This document shows, piece by piece, positions 6,159-13,552 of a DNA stretch of 16,401 bases (its first letter is position 1; the number at the start of each line of letters is the position of its first letter). The notes below the pieces were generated by a model that was not told the origin of the DNA, made no database searches, and saw only the letters and a program-made list of their open reading frames with translations. A program made the translations under genes and the position numbers. Source of the DNA: a bacterium Ga0077546 (GTDB taxonomy: Bacteria; Cyanobacteriota; Vampirovibrionia; Obscuribacterales; Obscuribacteraceae); assembly GCA_001464165.1 (NCBI GenBank), contig LNEX01000276.1, positions 1-16,401 on the forward strand, in the 5' to 3' direction.

Positions 6159-9100
6159 TGAAAGTTTCTCGCCGGCAAGTAAACACCGTCAATCAAAGAT
6201 GACTGCGATGGCAATGGTGGCAATAATTCAAAATGTCTGGCAATGACATTGCAGACACCTTGATCTAGCTGCAATAATCCATGCACTTGAATCAGCGAGC
6301 CAGTCACTACTAAATCACGATAAATCTCAAACAATTTCGGCTTTATGATCACATTGGCCATGCCGGTTTCATCTTCAAGTGTAAGAAAGACAAAACCTTT
6401 CGCAGTCTCCGGGCGCTGTCTGCAAATTATTCCACCCGCGACAATAACATCATCTCCGTCTTCTTGGTTGCACAAAGCAAGACAAGAATGAATTTTACGA
6501 GACTTTGCCCATTCGCGATAGAAAGACAATGGATGCTTATTAGTAGACAAATTCATAGTGCGATAATCTGCCACCACTTCTTCTAACTCAGTTAAAGGCG
6601 GCAGCACTACTGGTGTTTCATAAAGACAATCTATTTCAGTATCAGTATCAGTATTAATATTAGCACTGGCACTGGCATTAGCAATTAAAGCTTCAAGCAA
6701 AGGCATTGACCTTCTGGGCCGCAAGAGAGAAAGAACACGCCATAACGCTTGTCTTCGACCAGGGCAGAGAGACTCAAAGGCACCGGCTTTAGCAAGCATT
6801 TTCAAATCACTTGCCGCCAAACCACTACGTGACACCACATCTTCAACAGAAGTAAATAAGCCATTCTCACTTTGCAAAGCAATAGCCAGAGCAGCTTGAC
6901 TGGCAGGACCTAGACCATCAACGAAACGCAGTCCTAAGCGTACAGCAAAGCCATGACTATCTATACTTGATTCAAGGGGTTCAAGAGTACAGTTCCAGAG
7001 ACTATGAGCTAAATCGACTGGCCTCACTTCTACTCCATGCCGAACAGCATCACGAATCAAAGAAGCTGGACTATAGAAACCCATAGGTTGAGCGTTCAAT
7101 ATGGCACAGCAAAATTCTACTGGATAGTAGCGCTTCAAATAAGCAGATGCATATACAAGTAGAGAAAATGAAGCGGCATGACTTTCGGGAAATCCATAGT
7201 TGGCAAAAGCTTGTAATTGATGGGTAATGGTTTCGATTGCTAGATCAGAAAAGCCATTTTTCTTCATACCTGCAGATAGCTCACCACAGAGCTTAGCCAT
7301 CTTCTCTTTCGAGCGTTTATGACTCATCACCTTTCTCAACTGATCTGCTTGAGAAGCAGTAAAACCAGCGGCAGTGACTGCCAGTTTCATCCCTTGTTCT
7401 TGAAACAAAGGCACACCAAGGGTGCGCTTTAAAATAGGCTCTAGGCTGGGATGAAGATAAACTACTTCTTCTTCACCGCGCCGTCTTCTTAAATATGGAT
7501 GGATAATATTGCCCTGAATTGGACCAGGACGAACAATGGCAATTGAAACAATAATATCGTAGAAGCAAACCGGTTTAAGCTTGGGCAAAATATTCATTTG
7601 CGCCCGCGATTCCACTTGAAAGACACCAACAGTATCGGCCTTTTGCAACATCTGATAAATCTGCTTGTCAGCCATATCAAGGCGACCAATATCGATATCG
7701 ATACCGCGATGCTGACTTACCAACTTCAGCCCTTCTTGAATCATGGTCAACATACCAAGACCGAGCAAATCAATTTTGATCAGCCCAACCAAATCAATAT
7801 CGTCCTTATCCCACTGAATCACCGTGCGCTTCTCCATAGCAGCGCTTTCAACTGGAACAATCTCGCCAATTGGTTGCCCTGATAAAACAAAGCCACCAAC
7901 GTGGATTGAGCGGTGGCGAGGCAGCTGATGAAGACCGGCTATGACCTTAATCAACATCTTCACTCGATGATCATTAATATCGAAACCAAGTCGCTCTAAG
8001 CCACCATTTGCCAGTCTAGCAGCAGCATCACAGGCCTCACTATGATTAGCTTCACGCGAAAGTAAATCGGCCTGTTCCTGAGAGAAACCAAGTACACGGG
8101 CGGCATCGCGAGTGGCTGAGCGACCGCGATAAGTAATTACTTCGCATACCATAGCAGCATGGGCTCGCCCGTATTTTTCATAGACATACTGCAATACTCG
8201 CTCTCTTTCTTGGTGAGCAATATCTAAATCGATATCAGGCGGTTCATGACGCCCCTCTGATAAGAATCTCTCAAAAAGCAAGTCCATGCCAATAGGATCA
8301 ACCGCTGTAATCATCAAGCAATAACAAACAGCAGAATTAGCCGCAGAACCACGTCCCTGAACAGCAATACCCTGAGAACGAGCATAACGAACGATATCCC
8401 ACATGATCAAGAAATAGGGGGCCAACTTGAGTTTATTAATCAAATTGAGTTCGTGATTTAACTGCTTACGGTGCTGCTCAGTAACATCAACATATCGCTT
8501 GGTGGCACCAGACCAAACCAACTGCTCAAGCAGAGCGGGATAGCTCATCTTTGTAGGCAGAAGCTTACCAGCACTTTCGATTTGTACGATATCAGAAACT
8601 TTATCTAAACTAGAAGAAGAAGAAGAAGAAGAAATTCCACAATATTTTGCCACTTCTTCATTACAAGTAAAAGATGGCAATGGTGGCTCCAGCCAGCCAA
8701 GGCGAAACTGACAACGTTCGGCAATGGCCAGTGTGTTCTTAATACCAACTAGATTATCACGCCACTGGTGTGTCATCTCTTCTGCTGACTTCATATACCA
8801 ACTGCCATTAGGACGCAGTCTTGTGCCAGCATTTGAGAGTGTGACCTTATGCTTCAAGCAAGTAAGAACATCGTGCACAATACGCTTGTCACTAGTGGCA
8901 TAGTGAACATTATTTGTCACGACCCAACTGACACCAGTTGAGCTAGACATCTCAATAATCTGACGAACAATCAGCGCTTCTTGAGTAATAAAGTGATTGC
9001 CAACTTCTAGGTAAAAGTCTGAGCCGAAGACCTCAACAAAGCGCTTTAACAACCTCCGCGCTGCCATTGTATCGTCACGAGCTAGAGCAGCAGGAATTGC

Positions 9101-9484
9101 CCCGTGGTGGCAGCCAGAGAGTGCCGTTAGTCCGCTGGCACGGGCAAATAGCTGCTCATAACTTAAGCGTGGACTGCCTCGCTCTCGCTCTAATCGTGCA
9201 AGAGTAATTAAGGCACAAAGATTGCGATAACCGGAGAGATCTTGCACTAGAACAATTAAGTGCGAATCATCCTCTAGTGTAAGCTCCGCACCAATTATTC
9301 CATCAAGTGAAAGTTCCCGAGCTGCATGGGCAAAACGAGGAACACCACCCAAATCATCATGATCAGTAATTGCTAAAGCCGCAAGACCCAAGTCTTTGGC
9401 TCGGCTCACCAGCTCCTCTGGATTAGAGGCTCCGTCTAAGAAAGAAAAACCAGAATGGCAATGAAGTTCGGCATATCTGAACAC
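6155..9484 (-). CDS. dnaE2: Error-prone DNA polymerase III alpha-like subunit DnaE2 (ImuC)
   Basis: C-family polymerase of the DnaE2/ImuC class, which extends across damaged template with ImuB and is a major source of damage-induced mutation. Domain order: PHP (HCH at 8-10, TDHDDLGG at 40-47), palm with catalytic Asp417 and Asp419 (PPDIDLD) and Asp572 (LIKIDLLGLG), fingers, an HhH region, and an OB-fold (about 995-1085). There is no tau-binding tail, and the end PARNFH matches the short C-terminus typical of DnaE2. At 1109 residues it is near normal length. The start is GTG9484 with AGGT upstream, 34 bp after imuB. Oddities: an eight-serine run (285-292) encoded by seven TCT plus AGT, and a hexanucleotide-repeat linker at about 933-949. 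It is the last gene of the imuA-imuB-dnaE2 operon. Confidence 0.96.
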   Translation of the reverse strand: MFRYAELHCHSGFSFLDGASNPEELVSRAKDLGLAALAITDHDDLGGVPRFAHAARELSLDGIIGAELTLEDDSHLIVLVQDLSGYRNLCALITLARLERERGSPRLSYEQLFARASGLTALSGCHHGAIPAALARDDTMAARRLLKRFVEVFGSDFYLEVGNHFITQEALIVRQIIEMSSSTGVSWVVTNNVHYATSDKRIVHDVLTCLKHKVTLSNAGTRLRPNGSWYMKSAEEMTHQWRDNLVGIKNTLAIAERCQFRLGWLEPPLPSFTCNEEVAKYCGISSSSSSSSLDKVSDIVQIESAGKLLPTKMSYPALLEQLVWSGATKRYVDVTEQHRKQLNHELNLINKLKLAPYFLIMWDIVRYARSQGIAVQGRGSAANSAVCYCLMITAVDPIGMDLLFERFLSEGRHEPPDIDLDIAHQERERVLQYVYEKYGRAHAAMVCEVITYRGRSATRDAARVLGFSQEQADLLSREANHSEACDAAARLANGGLERLGFDINDHRVKMLIKVIAGLHQLPRHRSIHVGGFVLSGQPIGEIVPVESAAMEKRTVIQWDKDDIDLVGLIKIDLLGLGMLTMIQEGLKLVSQHRGIDIDIGRLDMADKQIYQMLQKADTVGVFQVESRAQMNILPKLKPVCFYDIIVSIAIVRPGPIQGNIIHPYLRRRRGEEEVVYLHPSLEPILKRTLGVPLFQEQGMKLAVTAAGFTASQADQLRKVMSHKRSKEKMAKLCGELSAGMKKNGFSDLAIETITHQLQAFANYGFPESHAASFSLLVYASAYLKRYYPVEFCCAILNAQPMGFYSPASLIRDAVRHGVEVRPVDLAHSLWNCTLEPLESSIDSHGFAVRLGLRFVDGLGPASQAALAIALQSENGLFTSVEDVVSRSGLAASDLKMLAKAGAFESLCPGRRQALWRVLSLLRPRRSMPLLEALIANASASANINTDTDTEIDCLYETPVVLPPLTELEEVVADYRTMNLSTNKHPLSFYREWAKSRKIHSCLALCNQEDGDDVIVAGGIICRQRPETAKGFVFLTLEDETGMANVIIKPKLFEIYRDLVVTGSLIQVHGLLQLDQGVCNVIARHFELLPPLPSQSSLIDGVYLPARNFH
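6637..6686. repeat. Hexanucleotide repeat tract inside dnaE2
   Basis: CAGTAT is repeated three times (6637-6654), and after a short bridge GCACTG occurs twice (6663-6674), followed by degenerate copies. On the coding strand this gives the low-complexity stretch NASASANINTDTDTE between the HhH region and the conserved segment before the OB-fold. Units are multiples of three, so copy-number change would alter linker length without breaking the frame. Confidence 0.6.
8612..8632. repeat. Trinucleotide microsatellite inside dnaE2
   Basis: Seven perfect copies of AGA on the plus strand (TCT on the coding strand) encode most of an eight-serine run in DnaE2, between the PHP and polymerase regions. 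Slippage here would stay in frame. Confidence 0.75.
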
Positions 9485-9518
9485 TTTGCACCTAAAGACT
9501 CTTCTTTGTCATGTGTTA

Positions 9519-11279
9519 TTAGTCGAACACTCCTTCTACAAACCAACCTCTTTCTTGATGATCGTAGACAAGCAATACAGTCATCAAAGCCGGCAAAATT
9601 GATCGAAGGCCGCTCTTACTCCCTTTCGAAAGCATAGCTAATTCTGGCTTCTTCTCAATCAAAGCAACATAGTATGATTTGCGAACAGGCTTTTCCCACC
9701 ACATTCCAGAGATTCTTTCTGGAGTAGTGATTTGATTTACGTGATACCAGTGTCCTCTATAAGTTATGGCTGCGGGACGAAACGGTGTGTATCTATCAAC
9801 TTCAGTACTAGATTCACTCTTCTCTTTAAATTGAACAAATACCGGCATGGCCGGCATGTGACGCTTAAGCACCAATCCTGGCATCAAGCAGTCCTTTCTA
9901 GATTTGGGGTTAGTAGTTTTTAGAGCAGCGTGATTGAGAAATACCTCATGAACAGGAGTAGCGGAATTGGCATTGGAAGTAAAATTCGATTGACTAACAA
10001 CAGGAATCCAAACACCAGCAAGTTCTGGTAAGTACTGATCATTTAGGACCGGTTTAACCAGGGCTTCTTCACCAAGCCTAGTAATGAAGCGCTGGAGCAA
10101 AAGCAATACCGGCTCTGAGCTATCATCAAGTTCATCACCTCCCGTGAGCAATAGCTCTTCTCTTGAACAGTTCGAATTATCAGACTGCGAAATAGTCGCT
10201 TTCGTCTGTTCAAAATACTCTTTCGAAAATCTCGACACTGCAAGATAAATTGCAGTGAATTCCCGATTCAATTGCTTTGATTCAAGTGAAAGCCTTAATA
10301 CGTCTAACAAAAACTTACTGTTACTGGAGGAGCGAATAAGCTTAATTGTTCGCTCATCAAATTTATCATTATCATTAAAGAACCAGACAGTAAGCTCGTC
10401 GGCGCAAAGACCATCAGCTTGTAAATCACGAGTCAAACGCTCAAGCATTGTTTTAAAAATGAACAATGTATCGCGCAACGATTCAGTGGCAGAACCAATA
10501 TCAATAGTGCAATTGTATTGCTTCTCATGAATAGGCAAGGCTGGCTGAGTATTATCTCTGCCGCAGGCTAGCTCGTAAGCATTCAATACACTACTATCAA
10601 AACGCCCTATATAAGATGAAAGAGGCACCTCCGTAAATTGTCCAATGGTTCTAATACCTAACTCTTTTAAATTTCCCTTCGCCTCTTCCTCGACAGGCAG
10701 GAAGTCGATAGAAAGAGGCGAAAGGAAAACTGCATCGCAGTCTGGGGTAACGATGTACCAGCGTTTCGTTCTAGAACGACTGGCTACCCTTGCTGCAAAA
10801 GCGCTATCAGCGAGGCCAATACGGCCGTCAACAAAACCGTAACGACTAGCCAACTTAAGTACATCTCGGCAAAGCTTATTTTCGCCGCCCAAGCGATTAA
10901 ATCCTTCAGCGTCAATGTAGAAAAGTCCTGATTCACGAGTGCTAACACGTGGAGACGCGGCAATGAGCTCCCTTGCCAATTTCTTTTGCGCACTCTTGTA
11001 AAACTTGTCATCATACTCTCTCCAAACTATGTGAGAACAAATTGCCCTTGCTTCAGTGAACGTCATGCCAGGATAAATATTGGCGTGTTCAGCTTCCCTC
11101 GAGCAAACCAGAACTTTTGCCCGACCAATACTGCTAGAAAACTGCAACGATTGAAGATTTAAATTTTGATTTTTGGAATTAGCGAGAAGAACTAATGGCT
11201 TACCTTTAAGTTCAGGCTCTATTTTTTGATGTACTGCGATCTGGAACTTGGGGATGCGTAAACAAGCGATTCTGCACAT
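9519..11279 (-). CDS. imuB: ImuB, catalytically dead Y-family polymerase-like mutasome hub
   Basis: Y-family-like protein that, in characterised systems, does not synthesise DNA but docks DnaE2 on the sliding clamp. It starts MCRIACLRIPKFQIAVHQ: where active Y-family enzymes carry acidic residues (VDMDAFFASVE), this one has Arg, Pro and His. The second motif, SIDE in active enzymes, reads YIDAEG, so only the Asp remains. Palm, thumb and little-finger regions follow. The C-terminus (SYYVALIE, then VLLVYDHQERGWFVEGVFD) matches the ImuB tail. I could not find a clear Q-rich clamp-binding motif; EELLLTGG is the nearest match to a QLxLFG-type site. The start is uncertain: ATG11279 fits the family, while ATG11318 would add 13 residues. 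It overlaps the end of imuA by 68 bp, implying translational coupling. Confidence 0.92.
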   Translation of the reverse strand: MCRIACLRIPKFQIAVHQKIEPELKGKPLVLLANSKNQNLNLQSLQFSSSIGRAKVLVCSREAEHANIYPGMTFTEARAICSHIVWREYDDKFYKSAQKKLARELIAASPRVSTRESGLFYIDAEGFNRLGGENKLCRDVLKLASRYGFVDGRIGLADSAFAARVASRSRTKRWYIVTPDCDAVFLSPLSIDFLPVEEEAKGNLKELGIRTIGQFTEVPLSSYIGRFDSSVLNAYELACGRDNTQPALPIHEKQYNCTIDIGSATESLRDTLFIFKTMLERLTRDLQADGLCADELTVWFFNDNDKFDERTIKLIRSSSNSKFLLDVLRLSLESKQLNREFTAIYLAVSRFSKEYFEQTKATISQSDNSNCSREELLLTGGDELDDSSEPVLLLLQRFITRLGEEALVKPVLNDQYLPELAGVWIPVVSQSNFTSNANSATPVHEVFLNHAALKTTNPKSRKDCLMPGLVLKRHMPAMPVFVQFKEKSESSTEVDRYTPFRPAAITYRGHWYHVNQITTPERISGMWWEKPVRKSYYVALIEKKPELAMLSKGSKSGLRSILPALMTVLLVYDHQERGWFVEGVFD

Positions 11280-12003
11280 ATGAAGCCACAGATACCTCAA
11301 TATTTTCAGCCATACCATCCCTCAAAATCGAACCTTTTATAGTCGGCATAATAGTGGCGATGTCATCACTATGACCTGTTAATCCCAGTTCGAAATGTAC
11401 CGGTCTTGCGAAATTGAAACTCAACTTCGAATTTGTCCCCCAGCTTGCAGACTGAGCAGGAGAATCATCATCTTTTAGCACTATCAGTGTGGCTTTCGAT
11501 CGCTCTAAGGCCCTTTGCAATCTTGCATAGAAGTTGCTTGTTATGATGTTTCTCTCGCCCAAATCTAGAATGACCACATCAAAGACACGTGATCGAATCA
11601 ATTGTTCGCATGCCCAGAATGAATCCTTCAGATAATCTCGCTTAATGGTTGAGTCGATATTACTTCTTAAAACCCAGAATCTACCGTGCTTTTCGTCTTT
11701 TGCATTATTCAGAAAGCACCAATCAGAGGCCAGTAATCTGTCAAAAGTATCTATATAAACTACATTCAAACCAGTGGCACACCAATTAGCGCAAATCGAG
11801 CGCAATACTGTTGTTTTTCCGGAAGAAGAAGCACCAACCCATTCAGTAACACGACGCTTAAGAAGACCAGCTGAACGACCGAAGTCAATCTGCTCAACAC
11901 CCGTTTTAAGACTGCGGCCAACCTCACCTCCAGACAGCCACTTTCCAGGGAACAGATGTTCTAGTTCCTTCTTTAAATTAGCGACAGTAACTGCACCAAC
12001 CAT
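11212..12003 (-). CDS. imuA: ImuA, RecA-like mutasome accessory protein
   Basis: First gene of the mutasome operon. ImuA proteins are RecA/SulA-related ATPase-like accessories needed for ImuB-DnaE2 mutagenesis in several bacteria. At 263 residues it is of normal size. The N-terminal LEHLFPGKWLSGGEV and LKTGVEQIDFG fit the family. A complete Walker A is visible, GASSSGKT (57-64), with a Walker-B-like strand FDVVILDLGE (141-150). The preserved P-loop suggests nucleotide binding; some ImuA homologues have degenerate sites. The start ATG12003 is the only usable in-frame start; AAGGAGG lies about 14 bases upstream, rather far. It is controlled by the promoter and palindrome at 12056-12084. Confidence 0.9.
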   Translation of the reverse strand: MVGAVTVANLKKELEHLFPGKWLSGGEVGRSLKTGVEQIDFGRSAGLLKRRVTEWVGASSSGKTTVLRSICANWCATGLNVVYIDTFDRLLASDWCFLNNAKDEKHGRFWVLRSNIDSTIKRDYLKDSFWACEQLIRSRVFDVVILDLGERNIITSNFYARLQRALERSKATLIVLKDDDSPAQSASWGTNSKLSFNFARPVHFELGLTGHSDDIATIMPTIKGSILRDGMAENIEVSVASYVQNRLFTHPQVPDRSTSKNRA

Positions 12004-12055
12004 AAGCGCTACGGCGGCCTCCTTTCTTATTCAATTTCATTTCCCCGATGAAGCA

Positions 12056-12084
12056 ATTAAACCATACGCTCGTATGGTAGTCAA
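12056..12084 (-). promoter_or_regulatory. Sigma70-type promoter of the imuA-imuB-dnaE2 operon
   Basis: Read on the minus strand: TTGACT (-35, 12079-12084), a 17-bp spacer, then TTTAAT (-10, 12056-12061). Each hexamer matches consensus at five of six positions with optimal spacing. Transcription would begin near 12049, giving a leader of about 45 nt that contains AAGGAGG before the imuA ATG. The spacer is filled by the palindrome described separately, so a bound repressor would block polymerase directly. Confidence 0.75.
12061..12078. promoter_or_regulatory. 18-bp palindromic operator, probably for LexA, in the imuA promoter
   Basis: ACCATAC-GCTC-GTATGGT is a perfect inverted repeat with 7-bp arms and a 4-bp spacer, lying between the -35 and -10 hexamers. 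imuA-imuB-dnaE2 cassettes are usually LexA-controlled. The arm-N4-arm geometry matches known SOS boxes (GAAC-N4-GTTC in Gram-positives; GTAC-N4-GTWC-like in cyanobacteria), with a shared AC-N4-GT core. The sequence itself is not one I know as a LexA box. No lexA gene is in the window, so the regulator is inferred. Confidence 0.65.
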
Positions 12085-12209
12085 CCTTTTTCTTTTGCCT
12101 TGTATGGTATAAATCGATTTTCACGCATACGAAAGCGGTCTTTTCTATATACGACTTGCCCCATCTAGGCATAGCCCTACTATTCTGTGCTCCAACCGTA
12201 TGGTAGTCA
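12072..12209. repeat. Three direct copies of GTATGGTA upstream of imuA
   Basis: GTATGGTA occurs at 12072-12079, 12102-12109 and 12198-12205. The first and third are part of a longer shared 13-mer, CGTATGGTAGTCA (12071-12083 and 12197-12209). The first is one arm of the 18-bp palindrome; the others are isolated half-sites. On the minus strand the distal 13-mer again presents TGACT before the half-site, like a degraded second promoter-operator copy (CTGACT, 17 bp, CAGAAT). Confidence 0.6.
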
Positions 12210-12220
12210 GTTAGAACTGA
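12207..12220. promoter_or_regulatory. 14-bp inverted repeat TCAGTT-AG-AACTGA
   Basis: A perfect 6-bp-arm inverted repeat overlaps the end of the distal GTATGGTAGTCA copy in the gap between imuA and the Rrf2 gene. It is unrelated in sequence to the 18-bp operator and could bind a second regulator. Function is unknown. Confidence 0.3.
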
Positions 12221-12312
12221 ACTAATTATATGCAGAGTGAAAGATGGCTATTAATTTAGTTATCGCTTGATTCTCTTTGGGCAATCACCAATAGAGAGAG
12301 ATCATATCTAAA

Positions 12313-12353
12313 ATTGGAAATTTCAATACATAACTCATTTGGTAGACTAAAAT
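12313..12353 (+). promoter_or_regulatory. Candidate promoter and operator of the Rrf2-family gene
   Basis: A -10-like TAAAAT (12348-12353) lies 28 bp before the TTG start; the -35 region is poor (AATACA, 12325-12330), as is common for regulated promoters. Just upstream, ATTG-GAAATTT-CAAT (12313-12327) is a 15-bp inverted repeat with an AT-rich centre that overlaps the -35. Rrf2 proteins often repress their own genes, so this is a plausible autoregulatory site. Confidence 0.35.
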
Positions 12354-12380
12354 GACTGATGGCAGCGTGAGGACACCCCG

Positions 12381-12845
12381 TTGATTACACAAACTACCGA
12401 GTATGCCTTACGTGCAGTGGTATTTTTGGCAATGAGCGATGGGCAAGCACATACAACTGCTCAGATTGCTGATGGTACGAAGGTACCACTAGCTTATTTA
12501 TCTAAAGTACTGCAGTCTTTATGCCGAGCTGGATTAGTCTCATCTCAACGGGGCCTAGGTGGAGGATTTACCTTATCGGTGGACCCTTCTGACCTTTCTA
12601 TTCTTGAGATAATTGAAACTGTCGATCCCATTCCCCGCATTCATTCTTGCCCACTTGGCCTAGCTGAGCACGGTGGCGCTCTATGTTCACTGCACAAGCA
12701 ACTCGACGAGGCCCTGGCCTTAGTGGAGATTGCTTTGGGCAAATCAAGCATCAAAGATCTTATTGAAACTCCAAAAAGAGTTGGCCTCTGTACCATGAAA
12801 AAGAAGAGACGCAAAGGACAAAAGGCAAAAAAGCTCCTCACTTAA
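12381..12845 (+). CDS. Rrf2-family transcriptional regulator
   Basis: Winged-helix regulator of the Rrf2 family (IscR/NsrR/CymR group), 154 residues. The N-terminus ITQTTEYALRAVVFLA, the recognition region QIADGTKVPLAYLSKVLQSL, and the wing LVSSQRGLGGGFTLS are diagnostic. In the sensor loop only two cysteines are seen, Cys90 and Cys102 (HSCPLGLAEHGGALCSLH), not the three of IscR-type Fe-S proteins. A cluster with another ligand or a thiol-based response are both possible. An unusual Lys/Arg-rich tail (about 139-151) follows. The start is TTG12381, with GAGGA eight bases upstream; there is no in-frame ATG nearby. It diverges from imuA across a 377-bp gap and its stop overlaps the convergent sce7726-like gene by 8 bp. 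Confidence 0.88.
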   Translation: MITQTTEYALRAVVFLAMSDGQAHTTAQIADGTKVPLAYLSKVLQSLCRAGLVSSQRGLGGGFTLSVDPSDLSILEIIETVDPIPRIHSCPLGLAEHGGALCSLHKQLDEALALVEIALGKSSIKDLIETPKRVGLCTMKKKRRKGQKAKKLLT

Positions 12846-13364
12846 TCACGATTCGACAACGTTTCTTTTTCTTCCAGCCCTTGCGAGTCTTCAACTTGAA
12901 GCAAACAAAAGCTTTTAACTGTTCTACCGTCAAATTATTGGCTAAAACCTGCCAGAGAACCTTACGTGGTTTACTGGCATAGCCATAACTCAAGTCAAAG
13001 TATTGCATCAACTCTAGTGCTTCTTCGCGCCACAATAACTGTGCCATCGCCAAAGGATCGAGCTCATAACTACGGCGAGCTGCGAAATCAGACCCCAACA
13101 GTCAGGCACAATTTTGACTGCGTGCTCAACATGTTTTTCGTCAGCGACCAAAGTCATCTTCTCAAAGACTTTGCGATAGTGTTCTTGCTGATTCGGCAAA
13201 CGAATCAAATTGTCTGAAGCTGACTTTATTTCGTAGCCATGAAGGGTGTCACTAATAACAGCAACATCAACACGCACAACCCCACGCAACAACTCAAGCT
13301 CATCGACCACACGGCTGTTAGGATGTTCACCCAGAACCTTCTTTATCTCTGTGCGGTAGAGCAA
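12838..13364 (-). pseudogene. Frame-disrupted sce7726-family protein gene
   Basis: Two overlapping minus-strand frames together read as one sce7726-family protein, of unknown function. The first part (13364 to about 13085) carries VVDELELLRGVVRVDVAVIS, GYEIKSASDNLIRLPNQQEHY and VPDCWGLI. The second (about 13098 to 12838) continues with LDPLAMAQLLWREEALELM, SKPRKVLWQVLANNLTVEQL and a Lys-rich end. The frame changes around TTGGGGTCTGATT at about 13085-13098. The roughly 15-20 residues I expect between the WG and DP motifs also seem missing, so a small out-of-frame deletion is likelier than one miscalled base. The 5' end is also odd: homology-like sequence (LKELDVRRLLYR) extends to about 13388 with no ATG, GTG or TTG. 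The EIKS/DVAV pattern resembles a nuclease-like fold, but I cannot assign catalysis. Confidence 0.7.
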
Positions 13365-13429
13365 TCTACGAACGTCTAATTCTTTCAGGGTAAAAGCCTC
13401 AGCAAAGGCAAAATCACAATTAGACCATA

Positions 13430-13552
13430 CTAGTAGCTTGACTGGTGCGAATTGGCAATTAAATCGCTATCGTCCGGTTCGACAATAACATTTGTAGAGG
13501 CTAAGACAAGCATGGCGAAAACAAGACTCCAGCCAACAACTTTCTTCAACAT
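13430..13552 (-). CDS. Possible 40-residue exported peptide
   Basis: A short ATG-initiated frame encodes a peptide with the shape of a secretory precursor: two lysines, a hydrophobic core (VVGWSLVFAMLVLA), a small-residue AST site near 18-20, then a short acidic/polar tail (EPDDSD onward) ending in SSY. The ribosome site is weak (GAAAG about eight bases upstream). It overlaps no other gene and lies upstream of, and on the same strand as, the broken sce7726-like gene. I do not recognise it. It could be chance, but the N-terminal organisation is better than random. Confidence 0.35.
   Translation of the reverse strand: MLKKVVGWSLVFAMLVLASTNVIVEPDDSDLIANSHQSSY

Noticed and set aside
9841..9860. 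GC-rich near-palindrome with repeated CCGGCATG in imuB
   Set aside because: It is explained by the repeated MPAMP codons in ImuB and has no regulatory context.
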